The translations under genes were made by a program, and so were the position numbers. From assembly GCA_050485645.1 (NCBI GenBank), contig JBJHBT010000023.1, forward strand, positions 1 through 60,988: DNA of 60,988 bases, in the 5' to 3' direction. Shown here one piece after another: positions 36,094 to 43,656 of the stretch. The notes below the pieces were generated by a model. That model saw nothing but the letters and a program-made list of their open reading frames with translations, had not been told where the DNA came from and searched no databases. This stretch comes from JBJHBP01 sp050485645 (GTDB taxonomy: Bacteria > Pseudomonadota > Gammaproteobacteria > Steroidobacterales > Rariloculaceae). The stretch's first letter is position 1; every line of letters starts with the position of its first letter.

Positions 36094-36251
36094 ACGACAT
36101 TGTCGTGCGAAAGAGGATATTACGAGGCGATTTTCCGGACAGCCGCGGCCGCCGAGGCCCGCCCGAACGCCATACGCAATGGCGGGCGCGGCCGGCTGTC
36201 GCCCAACGGCTGGTGGTGGAACTTTTTTTCAGGTCCCCGGCCTAATGAGTC

Positions 36252-36366
36252 AGGGCGTTCACGAATGCCCTCCCGCTATCCTCCCTAAGCGGGCAGTTCC
36301 CGGTGACCCCAACCGGGATCCTCAACCCCGGGTGTGTCCCCTGAATCCCGCACCCGGGGTTTCTTT
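36252..36366 (+). ncRNA. Candidate small RNA with three C-rich-loop hairpins (Spot 42/ErsA/sX13 position)
   Basis: In the 338-bp gap between DUF898 and engB, four hairpins follow without spacing: 36252-36271 (AGGGC/GCCCT with extra pairs), 36272-36293 (CCCGCT/AGCGGG, loop with TCCTCCC), 36298-36318 (TCCCGGT/ACCGGGA, loop GACCCCA), and the terminator at 36324-36366. The exposed loops are complementary to Shine-Dalgarno sequences, as in C-rich-loop antisense RNAs. In related bacteria an RNA gene sits between polA and engB, convergent with engB, which is the arrangement here on the engB side. The 5' end is uncertain: TAATGA at 36243 is a weak -10 candidate. No coding frame of quality overlaps it. 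Confidence 0.65.
36324..36366 (+). terminator. Intrinsic terminator of the small RNA
   Basis: AACCCCGGGTG (36324-36334) and CACCCGGGGTT (36351-36361) form a perfect 11-bp stem, followed by TCTTT on the plus strand. The T-rich tail fixes the direction as rightward, although no protein gene ends here on that strand; this is strong support for a non-coding transcript. It meets the engB stop from the other side. Confidence 0.75.
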
Positions 36367-36976
36367 ATGCCTCCGGTTCTGCCTCGTCGGCCGGCACTTC
36401 AGCCGCGAGCCACACCTGCAGCTGATCACGGATTTCCGGCACGCCCTGCCGGTTCAGTGCCGAAAACAGCGTCAGCGATGCCACGTCGTCGCCGGCCTCG
36501 GTCTGGATCTCGCGACGGCGTGCGAGACCCGCCCCGCGGCTCAGCTTGTCCGCCTTGGTGAGCAGCAGACCCACCGGAATCCCCAGCGGTCGCGTCCAGC
36601 CCAGCATGGCCCGATCCAGCGCCGTGAGCCCCCTTCTTATGTCCACGGTGATCAGCACCCCGGTCAGGGAGCGGCGGCCACGAAAGTAGTTCTCCAGCAT
36701 GTTCTGCCACTGGCGCTGCACCTGGGGCGGTACTTTCGCGAAACCGTAGCCGGGCAGATCCACCACCCGCTGATCGTCCCCGACGGCAAAGAAATTGATC
36801 AGCTGGGTGCGCCCGGGCGTCTTGCTGGTGCGGGCCAGCTTGCGCACACCCAGCACCGCGTTGATGGCGCTGGATTTCCCTGAATTGGAGCGTCCGGCGA
36901 ATGCCACCTCGCGTCCGCTGTCGGTCGGGAATTCCCGCGGGCGGGTGGCGCTCTTGATGAATACCGGCGTGGTCAA
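36365..36976 (-). CDS. engB: Ribosome-biogenesis GTPase EngB/YsxC
   Basis: This essential-type GTPase assists 50S subunit assembly. The 203-residue protein has G1 AGRSNSGKSSAIN, G3 DLPGYGFAKV and G4 LLTKADK in order, with the family TSKTPGRTQLINFF segment between G1 and G3. Upstream in-frame sequence is open, but the conserved N-terminus begins at TTPVFIKSA, so I chose the TTG at 36976; there is no ATG. It diverges from cytochrome c4 and is convergent with the small RNA. Confidence 0.93.
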   Translation of the reverse strand: MTTPVFIKSATRPREFPTDSGREVAFAGRSNSGKSSAINAVLGVRKLARTSKTPGRTQLINFFAVGDDQRVVDLPGYGFAKVPPQVQRQWQNMLENYFRGRRSLTGVLITVDIRRGLTALDRAMLGWTRPLGIPVGLLLTKADKLSRGAGLARRREIQTEAGDDVASLTLFSALNRQGVPEIRDQLQVWLAAEVPADEAEPEA

Positions 36977-37075
36977 CGGGGGATGCTCACAGGCTGGGGG
37001 CGGGCGGTCTGGCGGACGGATTAGTGTACAATCTGCGCCCGCTAGCCATCCACGATTTACCAGGGATTCGCATCG
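36977..37075. promoter_or_regulatory. Divergent engB/cytochrome c4 intergenic region
   Basis: TACAAT at 37027-37032 is a good -10 on the plus strand for cytochrome c4, with no evident -35. The engB promoter on the other strand could not be located. Confidence 0.35.
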
Positions 37076-37741
37076 GTGCACGGAACCACAGTATTCACGG
37101 GCAGGCCCGGCCGCCCGGCCATACGTTTCGCCGCCGGCATGCTGGCCGTGTTCGGCCTGGTGCTGGCCTCGGGCAACGCTTTCGCACAAACCGGCAACAT
37201 CGACGCCGGTCGTGACAAAACCACCACCTGCTCGGCCTGCCATGGCCCGGACGGCAACAGCCCGGCGCCCGACTGGCCGAGCCTGGCCGGTCAGCATGCC
37301 AGCTACACCGCCCAGCAGCTGCGCGCGTTTCAGACAGGTGAACGCGACGAACCGACCATGACGCCGTTCGCGATCGGATTGTCCGAGCAGGACATTGCCG
37401 ATATCGCCGCCTACTACGAGGCCCAGACGCCGGCCCGCCGCGGTGCGGATCCGGAACTCGTGCCACTGGGCGAGATGATTTACCGCAGCGGCATTCCCGA
37501 GCGCGGCGTGGCCGCCTGTATCGCGTGCCATGGCCCTGCCGGCCGCGGCAATCCGCTGTCGGCATACCCTGTGGTCAGCGGCCAGCACGCCGCGTATACG
37601 TTCAATACGCTGCGGCTGTATGCCGCCGGCGAACGGCGTTCCGATCAGGCCATGGGGCAGGTGATGCGCGACATCGCCGCTGCCCTGCGCGAGGACGAAA
37701 TGCGAGCCGTGGCCAGCTACATGCAGGGCCTTACGGAGTAG
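37076..37741 (+). CDS. Cytochrome c4 (dihaem)
   Basis: This 221-residue periplasmic electron carrier has a signal peptide ending near GNAFAQT and two c-type haem sites, CSACHGPDG and CIACHGPAG, each followed by the usual Met-ligand region (EPTMTPFAIGLSEQDIADIA; then RSDQAMGQVMRDIAAALRE). Cytochrome c4 feeds terminal oxidases, fitting the aa3 oxidase genes 10 kb away. The GTG at 37076 is the best start; an ATG at 37139 would cut into the signal. The engB-cytochrome c4-Dsb order is conserved in Gammaproteobacteria. Confidence 0.93.
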   Translation: MHGTTVFTGRPGRPAIRFAAGMLAVFGLVLASGNAFAQTGNIDAGRDKTTTCSACHGPDGNSPAPDWPSLAGQHASYTAQQLRAFQTGERDEPTMTPFAIGLSEQDIADIAAYYEAQTPARRGADPELVPLGEMIYRSGIPERGVAACIACHGPAGRGNPLSAYPVVSGQHAAYTFNTLRLYAAGERRSDQAMGQVMRDIAAALREDEMRAVASYMQGLTE

Positions 37742-37785
37742 CAGCGGCTCGTCGCGACCTGCGCGATCGATCCGGAGGCAGGGAC

Positions 37786-38541
37786 GTGATTGCTTACCGA
37801 CCAATCCTTACTGCGATGGCGCTGTGTCTGTGTGGCGGAGCGGTCATCGTTGCAGGCACGGTGGTGGCACAGGAAGCCGACCCGTCCTTCGTCGACGAGC
37901 TCCCCGACGTGGGTCTGCCGCCGCAGCCAGAACCTGAAGCTGCCGGCCTCGAGTCCCGCACCCCGCCCCCGCCGTCACAGTTTCAGCTCAATCGGCACTA
38001 CCGGCACCTGTCTCCCACCCAGCCCGTCTCTTCGAGTCCGAACCAGGTGGAAATCGCGGTGCTGTTCTCATACCGCTGCGCCGAATGCCGCGCGGTGGAT
38101 GCCGATCTGGTTCCCGTATCGGTGGATCGTACTTCGCGACTGAGCTTCGTGCGCATCCCGATTGTCGACGACGAACTGGATGCGCTGCACGCCCGTGCCT
38201 TCTACACCGCGGAACGACTGGGTCAGGTCGATACGCTGCACGCTGCTGTCTATCGCGAAATCCTCGAGCTCGGCAACCTGCTGGATAGCGAGGAAGCGCT
38301 GCGTGCCCTGTTTGCCCGGCAAGGCATCACGGCGACAGTGTTCGATAACGCGTTTCAGTCCCCGCAGGTCAGCGCCCGTGTGCTGCGCGCGGCCGAACTG
38401 CGCCGTCGGTATCGGGTCAGCGGGGTGCCGGCGGTGGTGATCAACGGTCGCTACACGACCGGGCTGCAGATGGCAGGCGGTCGCGACACCATGCTGCGCG
38501 TGGTCGAGGAACTCGTCGCACGGGAAGTGGCACGAAACTGA
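37786..38541 (+). CDS. DsbA-like thioredoxin-fold protein, exported
   Basis: The GTG at 37786 follows GGAGG and gives a signal peptide (TAMALCLCGGAVIVAGTVVA). After a Pro-rich linker (residues 30-80) comes a DsbA-type fold with VLFSYRCAECRAVD and, near the C-terminus, the cis-proline loop SGVPAVVINGRYTTG. Family position and neighbours (cytochrome c4) match the periplasmic thiol:disulfide DsbA gene found here in pseudomonads, but the active site reads CAEC instead of CPHC, so its redox potential and role may differ. Length is 251 residues. Confidence 0.8.
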   Translation: MIAYRPILTAMALCLCGGAVIVAGTVVAQEADPSFVDELPDVGLPPQPEPEAAGLESRTPPPPSQFQLNRHYRHLSPTQPVSSSPNQVEIAVLFSYRCAECRAVDADLVPVSVDRTSRLSFVRIPIVDDELDALHARAFYTAERLGQVDTLHAAVYREILELGNLLDSEEALRALFARQGITATVFDNAFQSPQVSARVLRAAELRRRYRVSGVPAVVINGRYTTGLQMAGGRDTMLRVVEELVAREVARN

Positions 38542-38551
38542 AACGCCGCGA

Positions 38552-39700
38552 CTACAGCGCACACAGACGCCGCGCCGCCTCCGTCAATGTACCCGACGTC
38601 TTGGCGAAACACAGGCGCACGATGCGCTCGCCCGGTGGCGTTGCGTAGAACACGGACACCGGTATCACCGCCACGCCGTGCTCCACCGTCAGCCAGCGTG
38701 AGAACTCGACGTCCGGCAGTTCGGAGATGTCGCTGTAGTCCACCAGCTGGAAATAAGTGCCCCGTGACTTCAGCAGCCGCAGGCGGCTGTTCGACAGCAG
38801 TGCTGTGAACTCATCGCGCCGCGCCTGATAGAAGGCCGGCAGCATGCGGTAGTGGTCGGGATGATCGCGCAGGTGGTCGGCCAGTGCGTGCTGTACCGGT
38901 GTGTTGACCGCAAAAGTGACGTACTGGTGCACCCGCCGCAGTTCTGTGCTCAGTGGCGGCGGTGCGACCACGTAGCCCACCTTCCAGCCGGTTGCATGGC
39001 AGGACTTGCCGAACGAGAACACCGCGAATCCGCGTGCCGCCAGCTCGACGTGGCCAAGAATGCTCGCATGCCGTGCCCCGTCGAACACGATGTGTTCGTA
39101 CACCTCGTCGCTGAGAACCAGACATTGCGTGGGCCGCAGCAGCGTGGCGAGCCGTTCCAGGTCGTCCGCCGTCAGCAGGGCGCCGGACGGGTTGTGTGGC
39201 GAATTGATGATCAGCAGCCGTGTGCGGCTGGTGAAAGCTGCCTCCAGGCGCTGCCAGTCGATGGAAAAGTCCGGCGCCTTCAGCGCCACGCGTATCGTTG
39301 TGCCGCCGGCCAGCCTCACGGCGGGCTCGTAGGCGTCATAGGCCGGATCCAGCGCGATCACTTCGTCGCCGTTGCGAACAACCGCCTGGATGGCACAGAA
39401 CAGCGCTTCGGTTGCGCCCGCGGTGATCGTGATGTCGCTGCCCGGGTCGCAGACGGCGCCATAGGCCTGTTGCACATGTTCGGCAATCGCTTCACGCAGC
39501 GCTATCACGCCGGCCATCGGTGCGTACTGGTTGCGTCCGCGATGCAGGTGGTGGCCCAGTCGTTCGATCAGTGCCTGCGGTGGCTGAAAGTCGGGGAAGC
39601 CCTGCGAAAGGTTGAGAGCGCCGTGCTGCTCGGCCAGCTGTGACATGACCGTGAAGATCGTTGTGCCGACGTCCGGCAGCTTGCTGTCAATGGCGTACAC
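38552..39700 (-). CDS. Methionine/kynurenine-type aminotransferase (YbdL-like)
   Basis: This 382-residue fold-type I PLP enzyme shows GALNLSQGFPDFQPP near the start, NSPHNPSGALL, the Tyr/Asp cofactor contacts LSDEVYEHIVF, and the Schiff-base lysine in SFGKSCHATGWKVGYV. These are features of the YbdL/kynurenine-aminotransferase group that prefers methionine and aromatic amino acids. The start is GTG at 39700. It sits between the Dsb-like gene (convergent) and tatC (same strand). Confidence 0.9.
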   Translation of the reverse strand: MYAIDSKLPDVGTTIFTVMSQLAEQHGALNLSQGFPDFQPPQALIERLGHHLHRGRNQYAPMAGVIALREAIAEHVQQAYGAVCDPGSDITITAGATEALFCAIQAVVRNGDEVIALDPAYDAYEPAVRLAGGTTIRVALKAPDFSIDWQRLEAAFTSRTRLLIINSPHNPSGALLTADDLERLATLLRPTQCLVLSDEVYEHIVFDGARHASILGHVELAARGFAVFSFGKSCHATGWKVGYVVAPPPLSTELRRVHQYVTFAVNTPVQHALADHLRDHPDHYRMLPAFYQARRDEFTALLSNSRLRLLKSRGTYFQLVDYSDISELPDVEFSRWLTVEHGVAVIPVSVFYATPPGERIVRLCFAKTSGTLTEAARRLCAL

Positions 39701-39715
39701 CGGTTGCGGGCCGTG

Positions 39716-40507
39716 TCAGGTTTCGCCGGTCGGACCTTCGGCGGCTTCCGCGGCGACTTTCTCCGGCAACAGCACCCGGCAGAGCAGCAGCCCGCTCTCG
39801 TAGAGTACGTAGATGGGCACCGCGAGCAGCGTCTGCGAGATCATATCCGGCGGCGTAAGGAACATGCCGGCTACGAATGCGCCAAGAAACACATAAGGCC
39901 TGGCGCGCGCCAGTGCCTTGACGCTGGTCAGTCCGCTCCACACCAGCATGACAGTGGCGATCGGCACCTCGAAGGCGATACCGAACGCGAAAAAGATTGT
40001 CAGCACGAAGCTGAGGTAGGAGTTGATATCCGTCATCATCATCACGCCTTCAGGCGTGAACGCGATGAAGAATGCGAACATCAGCGGAAAGACCACGTAG
40101 TAGGCGAAGGCCACTCCGGCGTAGAACAGCAGAATGCTGGAGACCATCAGTGGAAACGCGAAACGTCGCTCACTGCGATACAGTCCCGGCGCAACGAACT
40201 GCCAGATCTGGTAGAGCACAACCGGCATGGCCAGAAACAGAGCCACGAACATCGTGGTCTTGAAAGGCACAAGGAACGGAGCGGCCGGGTCGACTGTGAT
40301 CATCGACCAGCCGGCCTCCTGCAGCCGCTGCTGCAGCGGCCTGGAAACCGCCGTGTAGATCTGCTGTGCGAACGGCACCAGGACAACAAAGATGACGCCA
40401 ATGGCGAGCACGGATTTCACCAGCCGCGACCGCAGCTCGATGAGATGGGAAACCAGTGTCCCTTCGGCCAATTGGTCGGGATCGTGCGGCTTGTTCTGGT
40501 GCTTCAT
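39716..40507 (-). CDS. tatC: Twin-arginine translocase subunit TatC
   Basis: The 263-residue membrane protein has six helices and the conserved N-terminal ELRSRLVKSVLAIG and cytoplasmic loop around YQIWQFVAPGLYRSERRFAF. TatC with TatB is the receptor for twin-arginine signal peptides such as that of the DUF1552 protein in this window. It overlaps tatB by 4 bases (ATGA) in a tatA-tatB-tatC order. Confidence 0.97.
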   Translation of the reverse strand: MKHQNKPHDPDQLAEGTLVSHLIELRSRLVKSVLAIGVIFVVLVPFAQQIYTAVSRPLQQRLQEAGWSMITVDPAAPFLVPFKTTMFVALFLAMPVVLYQIWQFVAPGLYRSERRFAFPLMVSSILLFYAGVAFAYYVVFPLMFAFFIAFTPEGVMMMTDINSYLSFVLTIFFAFGIAFEVPIATVMLVWSGLTSVKALARARPYVFLGAFVAGMFLTPPDMISQTLLAVPIYVLYESGLLLCRVLLPEKVAAEAAEGPTGET

Positions 40508-40971
40508 CGTGCGGATGGGTCGTCTGTACGCCGAGGCTGGTCTTCAGGCGGCCAGACCGCGCCCGGCGGTTCCGGTGGCGTGCCTGGGACGGCCCTGTTG
40601 GCCCCGTCCCCGGCCCCGTCCGCCATGTCGTCGGCAAAGTCTTCGGTAATGTCTTCGGTAATGTCTTCGGTAATGTCTTCGGCGGCCGGGGTTGCGCCGT
40701 GTTTGCGGGCCGCGGCTTCGCCGTCCGCCTGGCCGGGCGGCGGGAACGGCGTCGGACGGTTGCGCGGGCGCTGTGGGCTGTGACCGGACCTGGTGAACTC
40801 CTCCAGTTCGACCTCCCGCTCGAGCTGGCGACGCAGATCCGATGCGGTGCGACGCGCTTTGCCGATCCACCGACCCAGCTGTGAAACCACGCGCGGCAGG
40901 CGCTCCGGACCCAGGATCAACAGCCCGAGCACGAAGATGATCAGCAGCTCCCAGAATCCGACGTCGAACAT
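40504..40971 (-). CDS. tatB: Twin-arginine translocase subunit TatB
   Basis: This 155-residue protein has the TatB N-terminus MFDVGFWELLIIFVLGLLIL followed by GPERLPRVVSQLGRWIGKAR, an amphipathic helix, then a long disordered tail. The tail holds EDIT repeats from three perfect 12-bp DNA units, then Asp/Gly-rich and Pro-rich segments. The functional part (residues 1-70) is standard. Confidence 0.95.
   Translation of the reverse strand: MFDVGFWELLIIFVLGLLILGPERLPRVVSQLGRWIGKARRTASDLRRQLEREVELEEFTRSGHSPQRPRNRPTPFPPPGQADGEAAARKHGATPAAEDITEDITEDITEDFADDMADGAGDGANRAVPGTPPEPPGAVWPPEDQPRRTDDPSAR
40645..40680. repeat. Three 12-bp tandem repeats in tatB
   Basis: GGTAATGTCTTC occurs three times in succession. 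On the tatB strand each unit adds four residues (EDIT register) to the disordered tail, so copy-number changes keep the frame. Confidence 0.85.
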
Positions 40972-40995
40972 CGCGGTAACCCCTCCCGGGGCTGG

Positions 40996-41247
40996 CTAGC
41001 CGTGGCCGGCCTTGTCTTTCTGCTCGGCGAACTCGGCGTCGGGCTTGTTGCTCTCCAGCTGCTTGTGTCCGCTGTCGTCGTCCTTGGGTTTGTCCTTGTC
41101 GTCGTCGTGATCCATGGCTTTGCGGAAGCTCTTCAGCGCGCCGCCGAGGTCGCCGCCGATGCTCTTCAGTCGCTTCGTACCAAAGATCAGCACGACGATC
41201 AGCAGCACGATCAGGAGCTGCCAGATGCTGATGCCGCCAATACCCAT
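40996..41247 (-). CDS. tatA: Twin-arginine translocase subunit TatA
   Basis: This 83-residue pore-forming subunit starts at the ATG at 41247 (MGIGGISIWQLLIVLLIVVL) with GAGAG-type spacing upstream; the family FGTKRLKSIGGDLGGALKSF follows, then a highly charged Asp/Lys tail. A longer in-frame extension exists but lacks family similarity. It is the first gene of tatABC. Confidence 0.96.
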   Translation of the reverse strand: MGIGGISIWQLLIVLLIVVLIFGTKRLKSIGGDLGGALKSFRKAMDHDDDKDKPKDDDSGHKQLESNKPDAEFAEQKDKAGHG

Positions 41248-41380
41248 CTCACTCTCCACAGACTCATCTAAAGAAACCAATGATACGCGAAAGCCGTGAT
41301 TCCGATGCCTGCACAGTTCGCAGTGACACCGGTAGGCGGTTTCGCCCGTAACACCCCCGAACGGCCCCGAACCACTCCGA

Positions 41381-41854
41381 TCAGCGCTGCGTGGGTGGAT
41401 CTCCCGCACGCTCCGGCGCCACGCGCAGCCAGAATGTCACCGGACCGTCATTCACCAGGCTCACCTGCATGTTCGCCCCGAAGCGCCCGGTGGCCACGGG
41501 TATCGGGCCGCCAGCCGCCGCCTGCGCCAGCCGTTCGAACAGCTGCCGCCCGAGCCCGGGCTCGGCCGCTTCCGAGAAGCCGGGCCGGTTGCCCCGCGTG
41601 GTGTCGGCGGCCAGCGTGAACTGTGGCACCAGCAGCAACCCGCCGCCGGCCTCGGCCACGTTCAGGTTCATCCGATCTTCGGCATCCGGGAACACACGAT
41701 AGTTCAACAGCCGCTCGGCCAGCCGCTGTGCTGAAGCCGGTGTGTCGCCCCGCTCCACACCAACCAGCACGAGGAGGCCGCGGTCGATGCGAGCGATGCA
41801 CTCGCCGTCCACCGCGACGTCGGCGCGACTGACGCGTTGCAGCAGTCCGATCAA
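41381..41854 (-). CDS. dtd: D-aminoacyl-tRNA deacylase
   Basis: The enzyme removes D-amino acids mis-attached to tRNA. The 157 residues contain the N-terminal MIGLLQRVSRADVAVDGE, LLVPQFTLAADTTRGNRPGF, and the C-terminal NDGPVTFWL that corresponds to the family Gly-cis-Pro region. Start is TTG at 41854, overlapping the stop of the upstream TPR gene by 4 bases. Confidence 0.95.
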   Translation of the reverse strand: MIGLLQRVSRADVAVDGECIARIDRGLLVLVGVERGDTPASAQRLAERLLNYRVFPDAEDRMNLNVAEAGGGLLLVPQFTLAADTTRGNRPGFSEAAEPGLGRQLFERLAQAAAGGPIPVATGRFGANMQVSLVNDGPVTFWLRVAPERAGDPPTQR

Positions 41855-42171
41855 GAACCCGTCCTGTCCAGACGCCTGAGAAATACGCTCATCTCACGCG
41901 CCGCCTGTTCATCGCCACGCCGTGTGGCGACGTCGATGCCCCGTTGGAACGCGGCGCGCGCCTTGGCATCCATTCCCGCCGCCGCCTGTGCCCGGCCCAG
42001 CAGCTTCCACGCCGCCGAGTAGTCGGGATCGTGCGTGGTGGCGGCCGCAGCATGCTCGGCCGCCCTGTGCATGTCGCCCTCCTCGAAGTACCGCGATGCC
42101 AGCGCCAGCCGCAGCATGGCGTTGTCCTGGCCGCGGGCCAGCATGGCTTCGAGGTTGGCCGTCATGTTCAT
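41851..42171 (-). CDS. Small TPR-like protein
   Basis: The 106-residue protein consists of about two and a half TPR-like units (MLRLALASRYFEEGDMHRAA, AAWKLLGRAQAAAGMDAKAR) with no signal peptide, so it is cytoplasmic. The same small TPR gene accompanies dtd in other Gammaproteobacteria; its role is unknown. Its stop overlaps the dtd start, suggesting coupling. Confidence 0.8.
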   Translation of the reverse strand: MNMTANLEAMLARGQDNAMLRLALASRYFEEGDMHRAAEHAAAATTHDPDYSAAWKLLGRAQAAAGMDAKARAAFQRGIDVATRRGDEQAAREMSVFLRRLDRTGS

Positions 42172-42249
42172 CGTCTGGCGCCGATCGTTGCTGTGGGTAG
42201 CGGTTCGCGGTTTTCCCGGTCTCCGGCGGGTGCTGACTTCCTCTTCCGG

Positions 42250-43626
42250 TCAGACGAATGTCACGTCGACTTCGAACAAGCGTTCGACTTCGTCGATCTG
42301 GCGCCTGTCCGCCAGGAAGAGGATGACATGATCGTCGGCTTCGATGACGGTGTCATGATGGGCCATCAGCACCTGCTCTCCACGTACCACGGCGCTGATG
42401 GTAGCGCCGCGCGGCAGGCGGATCTCCTCGATCATGCGACCGACCACCCGCGATTCACGTGCGTCTCCGTGCGCGACGGCCTCGATGGCCTCGGCGGCGC
42501 CACGACGCAGCGAATGCACCTTCACCACATCGCCACGCCGTACGTGAGCAAGCAGCGAACCCAGCGTAATCTGCTGCGGGGAGATTGCGACGTCGATGGT
42601 GCCGGCCTCGACGAGCTCGGCGTAGGCCGGTTTGTTGATCAGCGCCATCACCTTGTTGGCGCCCAGCCGCTTGGCCAGCATGGCCGAGAGGATGTTCGCT
42701 TCCTCGGCGTTGGTCACTGCAACGAACACGTCGGCGCTGTCGATGTTTTCCTCCAGCAGCAGTTCTTCATCGGCGGCGTCGCCGTGCAGCACGATGGCTT
42801 TGTTCAGGCGCTCGGAGATCTCGCGCGCGCGTTCGTAGCCGCGCTCGATGATCTTCACGTTATTGGTGGCTTCCAGCGCCATCGCCAGGCGACAGCCGAT
42901 GTTGCCACCGCCGGCGATCACGACACGCCGCACCGGGTCGTCGAGCTTGCGCATCTCGCTGAGCACCGTGCGCACGTCGTTGCGTGCCGCGATGAAGAAC
43001 ACTTCATCGCCCTCTTCGATGATCGTGTCGCCGTCGGGAATGATGTTGCGGCCACCGCGATAGATCGCCACAACGCGGCATTCCACATTGGGAATGTGTC
43101 GGGACAGCTCGCTGAGCGGCTGACCGAGCAGCGCGCCGCCGCGATGGGCGCGTGCCGCCACCATGCGCACCCGGCCGTTGGCGAAGTCCAGGACCTGGAG
43201 CGCGCCGGGAAAATGGATCAGCTGTTCGATATGTGCGGTGACCAGCTCCTCGGGGCTGATCATCACGTCAACGGGCAGCGCCTGCTGACCGAACAGCTTC
43301 TCGTAGGCGGTGTACTCGCCGGCGCGGATGCGTGCGATCTTGGTCGGGGTGCGGAACAGCGTATAGGCGATCTGGCACGCTACCATGTTGATCTCGTCGC
43401 TGTTGGTGAGCGCGATGATCATGTCAGCGTCGTTGGCACCGGCCCGTTCCAGCACATTGGGCCAGGCGGCGTTGCCGACCACGGTGCGCACATCCAGCCT
43501 GTCCTGCAATTCACGCAGCACATCGGCGTTGCGGTCGATGATCGTGACTTCGTTGGCCTCTTCGCGCGCCAGAGCGTATGCGGCGGTTGTGCCCACCTGC
43601 CCGGCGCCGAGAATCAGAATCTTCAT
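42250..43626 (-). CDS. trkA: Potassium uptake regulator TrkA
   Basis: The 458-residue cytoplasmic protein gates Trk potassium channels in response to nucleotides. It has two RCK units: the first Rossmann motif is ILGAGQVGTTAAYALAREEA, the second VIAGGGNIGCRLAMALE, each followed by a TrkA-C domain. No trkH or trkG gene is in the window. The start is ATG at 43626. Confidence 0.96.
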   Translation of the reverse strand: MKILILGAGQVGTTAAYALAREEANEVTIIDRNADVLRELQDRLDVRTVVGNAAWPNVLERAGANDADMIIALTNSDEINMVACQIAYTLFRTPTKIARIRAGEYTAYEKLFGQQALPVDVMISPEELVTAHIEQLIHFPGALQVLDFANGRVRMVAARAHRGGALLGQPLSELSRHIPNVECRVVAIYRGGRNIIPDGDTIIEEGDEVFFIAARNDVRTVLSEMRKLDDPVRRVVIAGGGNIGCRLAMALEATNNVKIIERGYERAREISERLNKAIVLHGDAADEELLLEENIDSADVFVAVTNAEEANILSAMLAKRLGANKVMALINKPAYAELVEAGTIDVAISPQQITLGSLLAHVRRGDVVKVHSLRRGAAEAIEAVAHGDARESRVVGRMIEEIRLPRGATISAVVRGEQVLMAHHDTVIEADDHVILFLADRRQIDEVERLFEVDVTFV

Positions 43627-43656
43627 GGCTGGCTACGCCTGAAACCGATCGCCAGT

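Noticed and set aside
36977..37804. Long N-terminal extension of the engB frame
   Set aside because: The extension overlaps cytochrome c4 on the other strand and lacks EngB similarity; the conserved start is at 36976.
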